Source: Desulfotruncus alcoholivorax DSM 16058
Lineage (GTDB): Bacteria > Bacillota > Desulfotomaculia > Desulfotomaculales > Desulfallaceae
Assembly: GCF_000430885.1 (NCBI RefSeq)
Contig: NZ_AUMW01000022.1
Location: 1 to 62,611 of the forward strand
Reading direction: 5' to 3'
DNA: 62,611 nucleotides
Position 1 is the stretch's first letter. Each line of letters starts with the position of its first letter. Shown in pieces: positions 6,773-15,415 of this stretch. A model generated the notes under the pieces. The model was not told where the DNA came from, ran no database searches, and saw nothing but the letters and a program-made list of their open reading frames with translations. The position numbers were made by a program, and so were the translations under genes.

Positions 6773-7620
6773 GAAAGTATCATCTTATCGACGGCAAGCC
6801 TGCCACGAAAGCAAGTTTAACAATTGATACCGGTGATGCCGGGTTATTATATGGTTTTAGTTTATTTGAAACGGTTCTGGTAAAGGAAGGCAGGCCTGTA
6901 TTATTGCAACCGCACCTGCAGCGAATGGCCGGCTCTGCAGCTGAACTGGAATTATTAATGCCCATGAATACAGAGGACCTTTTGGCGATGTGCGAGGAAG
7001 GAATAGAAAAATCAGGTATCGGCGAAGGGGTTTTGCGACTTGCGGTAACCGCAGGCTCAGATGAAGATAAATCGGGCAAGACCATCCTAACCATCCGTGA
7101 GGGTGTGCCTTATCATTCAGAACAATATGAAAAGGGATTTTCCATAATGACGTCGGGTTATCCACGCAATGAAAAATCACCTTTGGTTAGACATAAAACA
7201 GCAAATTATCTGGAGAATCTAATCTGTCGCAAAAAGGCCGGAGTTCTGGGTTTTAACGAGTGTTTGTTCTTAAATACGCAGGGGCATGTAGCCGAATGTT
7301 CGGCCAGTAATGTATTTGTGGTCAAGGAAAACCAATTAATTACTCCGCCTGTTGATGCGGGCTTGCTTCCCGGCATTGTCCGCGGTTTGGTTATTGATAA
7401 ATTAGCCGGTCCGGCCTGCCGCTGTATCGAGGGCTATTTTAATTATTCCGACCTGCTGCAGGCTGAAGAATGTTTCATTACCAACTCAATAATGGGTATT
7501 ATGCCTGTGGTTGCGATTGACCGGCACAGGGTGGGAGATGGCAGGACCGGTAAATTAACCCGGATCCTCATGCATAAATATCATTCATATCTCAAGAAGC
7601 ATGAAAGAGGTATGAAATAA
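6769..7620 (+). CDS. pabC: Aminodeoxychorismate lyase (class IV PLP enzyme)
   Basis: The 283-aa protein belongs to the class IV aminotransferase fold and is expected to release pyruvate from aminodeoxychorismate to give p-aminobenzoate. It has GDAGLLYGFSLFETV near the start, the PLP-binding Lys in RHKTANYLENL at about residue 145 and the ECFITNSIMGIMPV block near residue 238. It overlaps the pabB stop by four bases, so the two are translationally coupled, which favours this role over a branched-chain aminotransferase. No other fol genes follow. Confidence 0.88.
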   Translation: MRKYHLIDGKPATKASLTIDTGDAGLLYGFSLFETVLVKEGRPVLLQPHLQRMAGSAAELELLMPMNTEDLLAMCEEGIEKSGIGEGVLRLAVTAGSDEDKSGKTILTIREGVPYHSEQYEKGFSIMTSGYPRNEKSPLVRHKTANYLENLICRKKAGVLGFNECLFLNTQGHVAECSASNVFVVKENQLITPPVDAGLLPGIVRGLVIDKLAGPACRCIEGYFNYSDLLQAEECFITNSIMGIMPVVAIDRHRVGDGRTGKLTRILMHKYHSYLKKHERGMK

Positions 7621-7680
7621 ATACACTTCCATGCCGCTATATGAGGCACCATCAGATTTTTAAAATAGCTTTACGTTAAT

Positions 7681-7712
7681 AAAACACCCGGGTTATATAC
7701 CCGGGTATTTTG
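7681..7712. terminator. Bidirectional terminator between pabC and the GYGP gene
   Basis: The palindrome ACCCGGGT-TATAT-ACCCGGGT has A on its left and T on its right, so it can end both the plus-strand pab operon and the minus-strand gene that stops at 7726. Confidence 0.75.
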
Positions 7713-7725
7713 AACAGGCACCGAA

Positions 7726-8160
7726 TTATTTCTTTTTAACTTTTTTCTTGGCGTAAAATCCCCATGGTCCCATCCAGGGGCCGGGTCCGAAGAAGTAGCC
7801 GGGTCCATATCCGGGTTCCATACCCGGCCCGTAGCCATAGCCGGGGCCGTAACCGGGGCCGTAGCCATACCCGGGACCGTGGCCATGCCCGGGACCGTGG
7901 CCGTAGCCGGGACCATAACCAGGACCATAGCCGGCTCCGTACCCAGCGTCAGGGTCGCAAGGACCTGTCGGGCCACATGCTGAGCCGGGTCCCATACCGG
8001 GCATTTGGTTTGGTTTGCCGGCTTCGTGAGCTTGCATTCTCCAGCCTTTAGGGGTTTTCCCTTTAGGATTTTTGTCTTGAGCTGCTTTTCCTTTTTTCGG
8101 TTTGCCGGGGGCTTTTTCTTTTGCTGGAGGTCCAGCTGGCGGGTAAAATCCATATCCCAT
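7726..8160 (-). CDS. Gly/Tyr/Pro/His-rich low-complexity protein
   Basis: The 144-aa protein starts MGYGFYPPAGPP, has a Lys/Pro-rich basic part (about residues 14-45), one short Cys-containing stretch (ACGPTGPCDP) and then a long run built from GYGP, GYGH and GPGH units, ending in a basic tail. The ATG has AGGAGGG eight bases upstream; the frame could be extended nine codons but without a better site. No fold is recognised. The repeats resemble Gly-Tyr-rich structural proteins such as spore-coat or surface-layer material, which is only a guess. Frames on the opposite strand come from the same G/C-rich repeat and were discarded. Confidence 0.7.
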   Translation of the reverse strand: MGYGFYPPAGPPAKEKAPGKPKKGKAAQDKNPKGKTPKGWRMQAHEAGKPNQMPGMGPGSACGPTGPCDPDAGYGAGYGPGYGPGYGHGPGHGHGPGYGYGPGYGPGYGYGPGMEPGYGPGYFFGPGPWMGPWGFYAKKKVKKK

Positions 8161-8372
8161 TAAAATATCCCTCCTCTTTAGTACCAATATATAACAAGAA
8201 ATGCCAAGATGTTACAAATTAACAGCACAGGTAAAATTTTTTTTAAGGATTTATTGTTAACCTTTCTATCATCCGTTGAATAACATGAGAAATAAAGCAA
8301 GCCCGGATTTTTGAACCTCCGGGAAAAATAACGGAGCTAACTATAAGGTTACTCAGTAAACGGGGGTAAGGT

Positions 8373-9416
8373 ATGAAGCCCAAAATTATAAAAGTGGCAA
8401 GTTTTGCCGAAAAGCAGGCATTCTTAAATGTTCCCTCGCTGGTTTATGGCAGGGAATCGGTGCCGCCTGCCGTTAACAGCTTTAATACATCGATGCGATT
8501 TGATCCTATGTCTAATCCAACTTTGCAGCATTTAAAATATGCCAATTTCGTAGCCATAATGAATGGAAAACCTGTTGGGAGGATAAGTGCAACCATTGAC
8601 AATTTAAATCCTCGCAACTGGGAAGGATTTTGGGGCTGCTTTGAGTGTATAGAAAACGTTGATGTAGCCGGGGCGCTTATCGACGCGGCTGCAGGCTGGC
8701 TAAAAGAACAGGGCAAAACAGAAATGATTGGTCCCGCAACATTAAATTCAAATCAACAAGTCGGGATATTGATCAAAGGTTTTGAACAGGAGGCTGGTGA
8801 TGAGCTACCTTATAACCCTCCTTATTATCAAAAAATTGTGGAAGGTGCGGGCCTGGAAAAAATACATGAATTGGATTCCTTTAAATGGGAGCTTCCTAAG
8901 GCGCTCCCTGAAAAATTAACCCGGGAAATTGATTTGCCTGGATTGGTGGTTAGGCCTGTAAACTACGCTAACTTTATTAAGGAAGCTGGTATTATGCAAG
9001 AGATCAACAACCGGGCTATGACCGAGATATTTGGTTTTATTCCCATGACTTTGCAAGAAGCACAAAGTTTTCTGATGGGTTTGTCAACCCATGTCCCGCC
9101 AAGCTGTTTTTTGATAGCTGAAGTCAATGGCAAACCGGCAGCCATGTTGATTTCCATACCTTACATAAGGCCGGCGCGGGACAAAGATGGATATATAAGG
9201 CTGGCAATAGGTGGCGTTATTCCGGAATTCAGGCAAAAAGGAATACCCAAGGCAATATTAAAGGCAATGTATAACAACTACCGCAAGCTTGGTTATACCA
9301 GGGGTGAGGCATCACAGGTGGCTTCCAGCAATAATGATATTAAAAGTAAAATCCTAAAACCACTGATGGGGGCGGAAATCATCAAAACACATAGAGTATA
9401 TAAAAAGAAATTATAA
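8373..9416 (+). CDS. GNAT-superfamily acetyltransferase-like protein, 347 aa
   Basis: The protein appears to contain two GNAT-like halves. The N-terminal part holds FVAIMNGKPVGRISATID and the C-terminal part holds LIAEVNGKPAAMLISIP followed by IGGVIPEFRQKGIPKAILKAMYNNYRKLG, which resembles the acetyl-CoA binding beta4-alpha3 segment. The ending ASSNNDIKSKILKPLMGAEIIKTHRVYKK is common in a family of large bacterial GNAT-like proteins of unknown substrate. It starts with ATG after GGGGGTAAGG and stands alone between two terminators. Confidence 0.7.
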   Translation: MKPKIIKVASFAEKQAFLNVPSLVYGRESVPPAVNSFNTSMRFDPMSNPTLQHLKYANFVAIMNGKPVGRISATIDNLNPRNWEGFWGCFECIENVDVAGALIDAAAGWLKEQGKTEMIGPATLNSNQQVGILIKGFEQEAGDELPYNPPYYQKIVEGAGLEKIHELDSFKWELPKALPEKLTREIDLPGLVVRPVNYANFIKEAGIMQEINNRAMTEIFGFIPMTLQEAQSFLMGLSTHVPPSCFLIAEVNGKPAAMLISIPYIRPARDKDGYIRLAIGGVIPEFRQKGIPKAILKAMYNNYRKLGYTRGEASQVASSNNDIKSKILKPLMGAEIIKTHRVYKKKL

Positions 9417-9444
9417 TTACTGTAAGATTACTGCAAAAGAAAAC

Positions 9445-9471
9445 CTCCCAGCCATCTGGGAGATTTTCTTT
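9445..9471 (+). terminator. Intrinsic terminator
   Basis: CTCCCAG pairs with CTGGGAG around a four-base loop, followed by ATTTTCTTT. It closes the GNAT-like gene. Confidence 0.8.
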
Positions 9472-9576
9472 ACGTATAAATTGGACAAGCAGTGCGTTTA
9501 AACTTGGCCTTCCAGATTAAACCAATATTCATGCAGGGCAGGAATAAATATCCTACCGGTCGAAACAATAAAAAAA

Positions 9577-9768
9577 TCAGGTGTTAATGCTTTTAAGCCT
9601 AATGCATTTTCCCTTTGAGCCTCTAAATAAGTCTCGGAAAAGCTGGTCCAATTCACTGTGTTTTAATCTGATCAGGCCTTCCGGGTTAACCAGTGTTTCG
9701 TTGACAAAAATTCGAATATAAACATATTCTTTGGTTTGTATTACCGTCATTAGTTTATACTCGTTCAA
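9577..9768 (-). CDS. Small hypothetical protein, 63 aa
   Basis: This short minus-strand frame begins with TTG after AAGGTGGTGA and encodes a peptide with balanced composition (for example YVYIRIFVNETLVNP, then IRLKHSELDQLFRDLF). It is divergent from the metallophosphoesterase, which starts 52 bases away. No family is recognised. An ATG seven codons in is an alternative start. I treat it as probable because of its ribosome site and coding-like composition. Confidence 0.5.
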   Translation of the reverse strand: MNEYKLMTVIQTKEYVYIRIFVNETLVNPEGLIRLKHSELDQLFRDLFRGSKGKCIRLKSINT

Positions 9769-9819
9769 ATCAGTTCACCACCTTAACGGTGATTTATTGT
9801 TTATTCAGGAGGGTATGTA

Positions 9820-10542
9820 TTGAAAATATTTGCTATTGGGGATTTGCACTTGTCATTTAAACATGAGGTGAACGTATCCAACTGGGAAAATTATGAGGAA
9901 TATAAGCCGATGGAAGATTTAGAACCAAGTTGGCATATGCACGCTAAGAGAATTTATGAAAACTGGACGCGAGTTGTTACCGATCAAGATGTGGTATTGG
10001 TGCCGGGCGACATATCATGGGCAATGCGCTTGGAAGAAGCACACCCTGACCTGAGCTACATGGGTCTTTTGCCGGGGAGGATAATCTGCGTCCAGGGCAA
10101 CCATGACTACTGGTGGCAGAGTATCTCCCGGATCAGGTCGGCAGTACCTTCCAATATGTCAATGATTCAAAATGATCATGTGGAAATTAACGGGGTAAAT
10201 ATTTGCGGAACCAGGGGATGGCTTTGTCCCGGCGGTTCTTTTTTTAAAGATGAGGACGAAAAGATATACCGCCGGGAATTGATAAGATTGGAAAATTCAC
10301 TGCAAAGTGCCGGTTCCGGCCGGAAAATTGTAATGATGCATTATATGCCCACAAATGAGAAACATGACTATTCCGGTTTTATAGAGTTGTTTCAAAAATA
10401 TCAGGTGGATACCGTGGTATACGGTCATCTTCATGCCCGGGCCTGCAGGTATCGCCTGCCCGACCGGGCCTGGGGCGTTAACTTTCACCTTGCCAGCGCT
10501 GATTACCTTAACTTTGGCCCGGCATTAATCCTAACCGTTTAA
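9820..10542 (+). CDS. Calcineurin-like metallophosphoesterase
   Basis: The 240-aa protein has the full set of metallophosphoesterase motifs: GDLHL at residue 7, VPGDISW near 65, GNHDYWW near 92, MHYMPTNE near 173 and YGHLHA near 200. These bind two metal ions for phosphoester cleavage. The substrate is not evident. Translation starts with TTG six bases after AGGAGGG. The gene converges on the next one and their 3' ends overlap by 12 bases. Confidence 0.88.
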   Translation: MKIFAIGDLHLSFKHEVNVSNWENYEEYKPMEDLEPSWHMHAKRIYENWTRVVTDQDVVLVPGDISWAMRLEEAHPDLSYMGLLPGRIICVQGNHDYWWQSISRIRSAVPSNMSMIQNDHVEINGVNICGTRGWLCPGGSFFKDEDEKIYRRELIRLENSLQSAGSGRKIVMMHYMPTNEKHDYSGFIELFQKYQVDTVVYGHLHARACRYRLPDRAWGVNFHLASADYLNFGPALILTV

Positions 10543-11361
10543 CTTAAAACATTCAGGGTGTCCGCAAATGACCCTTTTACCACTGCCTGCATGTACTGCC
10601 CTGGTTCCCGGCGGTATTTCCCGCCCGCATACGCTGCAGGGTACTGCTTTTTTAACCGGCAGCACCACTCCCGAAACCACGCTGCCCAACCATTGAAAGT
10701 GGGCTTCCTCCAGCTTATTTTTATATGGTTTATAAGGTGAACATTCGGGGTGGTAATAGCGGTTTTTTTTCTTGCCGTTTTCACGGCATCTATATTGTAC
10801 AACGGGACTGAAGGCGGAAATTTTTTTCTGACATTTTGCGCACTTACGGGTATGACTGGAATTTCCCTTTAACAAGTAGCGGTATTGCTCCGGCTTGCGC
10901 CGAACAGCTATATCTTTGAGGAAACGTTTCCGGGTTGGATCCGCTTTAATCCAGGATTCAACCGTTCGGTAGAATTCCCTGTAATTCCGCTCTTCAAGCT
11001 TAATATCTGCAGGAAAGCCGGCTTTTAGAAGTTGATTTCGAAAAGCGTTCTCTGCTACATCGTGGGCCAGACCGTCCATTTTTGTCGTTTCCCAGTTATA
11101 GCCGTTTTCAGTGAGCCATTTATGCAGTCCATTAAAAATGTTGCCGGAGCAAACATAAAAATAATCGCTTCGGGATGCTCCGGCTTCTATCATCATTTCA
11201 ACCACAGTAAGGCGGGCCATTTCCTCAAAAGTTATGCTATTGTTCCAGGTCAAGGGCATTAAGCGTTGATAGATCAAATACGGATTTTCGCTAACAAGCA
11301 CCAGAACTTCAGAAAAAGCTCTACAGCCACCCCCGGCGTCTTCTATGTACCAGGACCTCAT
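10531..11361 (-). CDS. Hypothetical protein with C-terminal zinc-binding clusters
   Basis: I do not recognise this 276-aa protein. The N-terminal 165 residues form a soluble domain of unknown type, with DYFYVCSGNIFNGLHKWL near residue 67. The C-terminal third carries two Cys/His clusters: CAKCQKK followed by YHPEC, and CSVCGRE followed by CGHPEC, both of which look like structural zinc sites. Such C-terminal ribbons often bind nucleic acid, but no catalytic motif is seen. It starts with ATG and converges on the phosphoesterase. Confidence 0.65.
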   Translation of the reverse strand: MRSWYIEDAGGGCRAFSEVLVLVSENPYLIYQRLMPLTWNNSITFEEMARLTVVEMMIEAGASRSDYFYVCSGNIFNGLHKWLTENGYNWETTKMDGLAHDVAENAFRNQLLKAGFPADIKLEERNYREFYRTVESWIKADPTRKRFLKDIAVRRKPEQYRYLLKGNSSHTRKCAKCQKKISAFSPVVQYRCRENGKKKNRYYHPECSPYKPYKNKLEEAHFQWLGSVVSGVVLPVKKAVPCSVCGREIPPGTRAVHAGSGKRVICGHPECFKLNG

Positions 11362-11496
11362 TATTACCTCCGGTATATTTAAAAGGAAAAAAAGTTTACA
11401 TCATGTATTTATAGGTTCTAGTTACCTTGCCGATGTTGTGATATATTATATCATAGTTAAGCTACCATGTCTTTTATTCTGGAGGGGAGGGTGCCA

Positions 11497-11829
11497 ATGT
11501 CCAGGTTCATTTGCGACATTTGCGGAAAGGAACTTTATGTCCACGAAGGAATACTTACCTGGACCAGGGACAACGAGACTTTATCCAATTTTACGCTCTC
11601 GCATAAAAATAGCCCTGAACACAGGTGTCAACCGGAAACAAACAACCGTTTCAAGGACCTGTACACACTAACTATGATCACCGGGTACCTTGACTTCATT
11701 AAGTACCTGATAGAACGCTGGGAAAACGGCTTTACCTTAAAGGATGCCGATTCACTGGAAAGGGTGCTGCAACAGTTGAATTTACACATTCATGAAAAAG
11801 TCATTATGTTAACTGAAGATGAAGAATAG
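11497..11829 (+). CDS. Small protein with N-terminal CxxC zinc motif, 110 aa
   Basis: The protein begins MSRFICDICGKELYVHEG, a CxxC pair typical of a zinc knuckle, with HRC further on (around residue 42) as possible further ligands. The C-terminal half is helical and acidic. The ATG at 11497 has GGAGGGGAGGG upstream; an upstream ATG at 11467 would place that ribosome site inside the gene. A terminator follows. No family is recognised. Confidence 0.65.
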   Translation: MSRFICDICGKELYVHEGILTWTRDNETLSNFTLSHKNSPEHRCQPETNNRFKDLYTLTMITGYLDFIKYLIERWENGFTLKDADSLERVLQQLNLHIHEKVIMLTEDEE

Positions 11830-11844
11830 TATTAACCAGTCAAT

Positions 11845-11875
11845 AAAACCCCGGAATAACGACGGGGTTTTATTT
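11845..11875 (+). terminator. Intrinsic terminator
   Basis: AAAACCCC pairs with CGGGGTTTT, followed by a T-rich stretch, 16 bases after the stop of the CxxC protein. Confidence 0.8.
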
Positions 11876-11912
11876 CTTTATTTCACTTTGGGAAAGTATA
11901 ACTGGCCATAAA

Positions 11913-11949
11913 TTGGGGACATTCCTCGAAGAGGTGTGTCCCCTTTCCG
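11913..11949 (-). repeat. GGGGACACACCTC-type dispersed repeat
   Basis: On the minus strand this is AAAGGGGACACACCTC, a short loop, then GAGGAATGTCCCC. It is the compact form of the repeat seen at 36118-36153 and in longer form at 4449 and 39105. Confidence 0.8.
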
Positions 11950-12081
11950 CTTTGGCCAGAGCTAATGATTAAAGTATAAAAAACGCGTGCTAAAGGGAAC
12001 TGATTGAACGCGCTTTTTTTATCGTATGGGGTTTTAAAATCGAAGGTACAATAAAATATCATCGAAAGGGGGTATATATTA

Positions 12082-12219
12082 ATGAAGCATGAACTGGTGC
12101 AAGAGGAATCGCCGCAAGGGCTGTGGGACAAAGATAAAGAGGGCGAGGCCCTACGGGAAAATCCTTATAAGACCCCACCCAATAATCTGACGACAAAGAA
12201 GAAAAAGTATGGTTTTTAA
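12082..12219 (+). CDS. Small charged protein, 45 aa
   Basis: A 45-codon frame starts with ATG after GAAAGGGGG and ends in a Lys-rich tail (TTKKKKYGF). It is strongly charged, with EESPQGLWDKDKEGEALRE in the first half and KTPPNNLTTKKKK later, and looks disordered. It converges on the aminotransferase gene, with 4 bases of 3' overlap. No function can be given; the clear ribosome site is the main support. Confidence 0.5.
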   Translation: MKHELVQEESPQGLWDKDKEGEALRENPYKTPPNNLTTKKKKYGF

Positions 12220-13406
12220 GCTTTGAGGTTATAATCTGCAGCCAGCTGCTCGAAGGCCGGCAGTGAATTGCGGATAATCTGTATATTCATGCAGTAAGAA
12301 ATTCTAAAGTAACCGCGCTTTCCGAAACCGCTGCCGGGTACCAGCAGCAGGTTATATTTTTGGGCACTGCGGACAAATTCCAAGTCGTCTTCAATGGGGC
12401 AGCGGGGGAACAGGTAAAACGCGCCCATGGGCTTTACCACATCAAAACCAAGTCCGGTAAGATGATTATACAAAAGGTCCCTTTTTTCACGGTATTCATT
12501 TACATCAACCCGTTCCCTCTGCAGGGGAGTTACCAGTCGCTGAATTAATGCCGGCGCATTGACAAACCCCAGGGTCCGGTTGCAAAACACAAAGCCCTCG
12601 AAAAGAAGTGCAGCGTCTTTGATATCGGGATTTATGGCAATGTAACCGATTCGTTCGCCCGGCAGAGCAAGGTCCTTGCTGTGAGAAGTTACAATAATTG
12701 AATTTTTGATATGGTTGAAAACGCTGGGTACGGCCACCCCGTCGTAAACGATTTTGGCGTAAGGTTCGTCGGAAATCAGGTAGATGGGAGCCCCCAGCTC
12801 TTTTTCTTTTTTATCCAATAACCTGCCTATGGCAGCCAATATTTCAGCAGAATAGACAACACCGGTTGGGTTATTGGGCGAATTGATCAGCACGACTCTG
12901 GTTTGCGGCCCAATGGCTTTTTCCAGTGCATCCAGGTCAGGTTGAAAGTCTTTGCCGGTATCAACTTCTTTAATCCTACCTCCGTGGTTATCAGCGTAAA
13001 ACCGGTATTCGACAAAATACGGAGTTGGAACAACCACTTCTTCACCTGGGTTTAGCAGTGTTTTTAGCACCACGTTTAATCCGCCGCCTGCTCCGCAGGT
13101 CATAACTATATGCTCGGGTGTCACAGTTTTGCCGGTTTCTTCGGCAAGAACACCGGCAATTGCCTGCCTGGTTTCAACGTAACCCGCGTTGCTCATGTAC
13201 CTGTGCATTCCAGGTGCCGGCTTGCTGGCGATTTCAAGTAACCCGCGGTGGAAAGCTTCGGGAGGCTCAACGTCGGGGTTGCCCAGAGTAAAATCGTAAA
13301 CCTTGTCTGCACCATAAATCTTACGCAGCTTTTCACCCTCCTCGAACATCCGGCGAATCCAGGAGGACGAGGATAAAAAACCTTCTATTTTTTGAGCGAT
13401 GGGCAA
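12216..13406 (-). CDS. Class I/II PLP-dependent aminotransferase
   Basis: The 396-aa protein is a fold-type I aminotransferase of the aspartate aminotransferase group. It has YDFTLGNPD near residue 40, the GAGGGLNVVLKTLL cofactor loop near residue 105, NSPNNPTGVVY near 175, the DEP(Y) motif near 207 and the PLP Lys in SHSKDLALPGERIG near 242. The C-terminal substrate Arg is likely in GYFRISYC. Several members of this group act on aspartate, alanine or aromatic amino acids; the substrate cannot be told. It starts with TTG after AAGGAG. It stands alone. Confidence 0.88.
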   Translation of the reverse strand: MPIAQKIEGFLSSSSWIRRMFEEGEKLRKIYGADKVYDFTLGNPDVEPPEAFHRGLLEIASKPAPGMHRYMSNAGYVETRQAIAGVLAEETGKTVTPEHIVMTCGAGGGLNVVLKTLLNPGEEVVVPTPYFVEYRFYADNHGGRIKEVDTGKDFQPDLDALEKAIGPQTRVVLINSPNNPTGVVYSAEILAAIGRLLDKKEKELGAPIYLISDEPYAKIVYDGVAVPSVFNHIKNSIIVTSHSKDLALPGERIGYIAINPDIKDAALLFEGFVFCNRTLGFVNAPALIQRLVTPLQRERVDVNEYREKRDLLYNHLTGLGFDVVKPMGAFYLFPRCPIEDDLEFVRSAQKYNLLLVPGSGFGKRGYFRISYCMNIQIIRNSLPAFEQLAADYNLKA

Positions 13407-13718
13407 TTAAACCACTCTCCTTATAATTTTCGGGAAAGGGGCATATGCACCTTTCTTAATGATTGATATATATTGTTTCTGGTTTGATTCGGGAAATACC
13501 TGCAATGGACATGTATTTCATTATAATATATAGTACAATCAATCAAATGAAGAAAATGAAACAAAATTTTTTATATTTACGCAAACTTAATTAAATAATG
13601 CTCCCTTGTGATGAAGATTAATTATTATATTCACATAATAATAGCTGCCAAAGGCACTAAATTTTTTCTGTAGCTTTACTATATTGAAAGGTTTGGGGGG
13701 AACGGCTGAAAAGCCCGC
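13407..13718. other. Divergent intergenic region, 312 bases
   Basis: This AT-rich region separates the minus-strand aminotransferase from the plus-strand DegT-family gene. It must hold promoters for both, but I see no convincing -35/-10 pair, operator, hairpin or small gene. Confidence 0.4.
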
Positions 13719-14942
13719 ATGATGACAAATAAGCCAGCAATAGCAGGAGGAAGGCCGGTAAGGGAAAATTTGTTGCCCATGGCCAAGTCTGTATTAAGCG
13801 AAAAGGATATAAACGCGGTGACGGAAGTGCTTCGCAGTGGAAAACTTAGCGGCGGTGAAGCGGTATATATGTTTGAGCAAGAAATGGCTGCATATACCGG
13901 AGCTAAATACGCCGTGGCGGTTTCTTCCGGCGCGGCCGGGCTGCACATTGCCCTGATGTCTGCCGCAGTAGGTCATATGGAAGAGGTAATCACAACACCT
14001 CTCACCCACCCGTCAACTTCAAATTGCATTCTCTACCAGGGGGGGATACATACCTTTGCTGATATTGATCCGGCCACCTTTAATATGGACCCAAAGATGG
14101 TAGCGATGAAGATTAGTGACCGGACCAAAGCGCTGATACCCGTGCATTACGCCGGTAACCCGTGCCAGCTGGACGCCATGCAAGAATTGGCCCGGGCGAA
14201 GGGCCTTGTTATCATAGAAGATGCGGCCCACGCCCTGGGCGGTGAGTATGAAGGCCAAAAGATCGGTGCCATAAGTGATCTGACTGTTTTCAGTTTTAGC
14301 TCACCCCAGCATTGTTATACCGGCGAAGGTGGAATGGTAACAACTGATTCGGAAGAGCTTTACCAATGGCTGACCATGTTTCGGGAAAACGGAATGGTTT
14401 ATGACCCTAAAAGACAGGTTAAGCCGGAAGGGCCCTGGACCGTAGAGATGCAGGACCGGGGCTATAATTACCGCATGACCGGTATGCAGGCAGCGCTGGG
14501 TATTTCGCAGCTAAGCAGAGTTGATGAGTATACCGGCCGGCGCGCCAGAATAGCTGACAGGTACAACAGGGTATTTTCATCTCACCCCGCTATAATACTT
14601 CCGGAACAAAACAGCCGCGGACGTTCGACCTGGCATTATTACGTTTTGGCCTTGCGCACGGAAAACCTAAAAGCGTCCCGCAAGGAAATATTTAATGCCT
14701 TGCGGGCTGAAAATATTGAGGTGGGTGTTCATTACCTGCCCGTTTTCCTGCATCCATATTATTTATGGATCGGTCACCCAGACGTTTGTACGCTGGAGAC
14801 CAGTCTTTGCCCAAAGGCCGAGGAGCTCTACCACAAACTTTTAACCTTGCCGCTTTACCCGGCGATGACCGATAATGACGCAGATGACGTAATCGAGGCG
14901 GTGGTAAAAGTGCTTGATTATTATACCGTCCATGCAGTGTGA
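13719..14942 (+). CDS. DegT/DnrJ/EryC1/StrS-family PLP protein lacking the catalytic lysine
   Basis: The 407-aa protein has the sugar aminotransferase layout: AVAVSSGAAGLHIAL near residue 66, the ring-stacking and Asp region VIIEDAAHALGGEY (D168, H171), and the GEGGMV loop near residue 202. In this family the PLP Lys lies six residues before the EGG of that loop. Here that position is Gln197, followed by His198 (FSFSSPQHCYTGEGG). The DNA reads CAG cleanly, with no frameshift. ColD and the E1 dehydrase replace the Lys with His and act as dehydratases, so this protein is unlikely to be a normal transaminase. It stands alone, with no sugar genes beside it. Start is ATG, with a second ATG next to it. 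Confidence 0.82.
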   Translation: MMTNKPAIAGGRPVRENLLPMAKSVLSEKDINAVTEVLRSGKLSGGEAVYMFEQEMAAYTGAKYAVAVSSGAAGLHIALMSAAVGHMEEVITTPLTHPSTSNCILYQGGIHTFADIDPATFNMDPKMVAMKISDRTKALIPVHYAGNPCQLDAMQELARAKGLVIIEDAAHALGGEYEGQKIGAISDLTVFSFSSPQHCYTGEGGMVTTDSEELYQWLTMFRENGMVYDPKRQVKPEGPWTVEMQDRGYNYRMTGMQAALGISQLSRVDEYTGRRARIADRYNRVFSSHPAIILPEQNSRGRSTWHYYVLALRTENLKASRKEIFNALRAENIEVGVHYLPVFLHPYYLWIGHPDVCTLETSLCPKAEELYHKLLTLPLYPAMTDNDADDVIEAVVKVLDYYTVHAV

Positions 14943-15034
14943 TTAAAATCACATTGCTGCTGCGAGATGAATTACTTTATCTGGCTCCAATATTTTATAT
15001 AATGAAAGTGCAAAATATTGGAGAGGTGATATAA

Positions 15035-15412
15035 ATGGCCAGAAGACAAATTGTAAAAATAGACGAAGAAAAATGTAACGGCTGCGGGGCTTGCGTAAGC
15101 CCGTGTGTGGAAGGGGCCATTACGATAGAAAACGGCAAGGCCAAGGTGAAGAATGAAGCTTTGTGCGACGGCGCCGGCTTTTGCATCGGGGCCTGTCCCC
15201 AGGGCGCGCTGAGTGTTGAAACCAGAGAAGCACCTGATTTTGACGAGAGTGCCGTTGAGGAGCATCTAAAACAAAACCCGGGGAGCTATATTCCCCAGGT
15301 CTGTTTTAATTGTGGTCGTAACGAGGACCAGGTGGCTGTTTTGCCCTGCCGCAAAGAAGGTAAAAGCATCTGGGTTTGCACCAAGTGCTTGCCTGCTCTT
15401 ATTCACGGCTAA
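15035..15412 (+). CDS. 4Fe-4S ferredoxin with C-terminal zinc-ribbon-like cluster
   Basis: The 125-aa protein has two Fe-S motifs: CNGCGACVSPC at residues 15-25 and CDGAGFCIGACP at about 47-58. The second has the spacing found in a family of small ferredoxins, with CDGxGxC in place of CxxC. A C-terminal part adds CFNCGR and CTKC, which probably bind zinc or another cluster. It is likely a small electron carrier. It has its own ribosome site (GGAGAGGTG) and stands alone. Confidence 0.82.
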   Translation: MARRQIVKIDEEKCNGCGACVSPCVEGAITIENGKAKVKNEALCDGAGFCIGACPQGALSVETREAPDFDESAVEEHLKQNPGSYIPQVCFNCGRNEDQVAVLPCRKEGKSIWVCTKCLPALIHG

Positions 15413-15415
15413 TAC

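Noticed and set aside
7671-8153. Other long frames on both strands over the GYGP gene
   Set aside because: They come from the same G/C-rich repeat read in other frames, lack ribosome sites and have unlikely composition (Met/Ala/Thr or Arg/Ser runs).
11883-12131. Minus-strand frame of 82 codons
   Set aside because: It runs through a dispersed repeat and has unlikely composition; a plus-strand frame with a strong ribosome site overlaps it.
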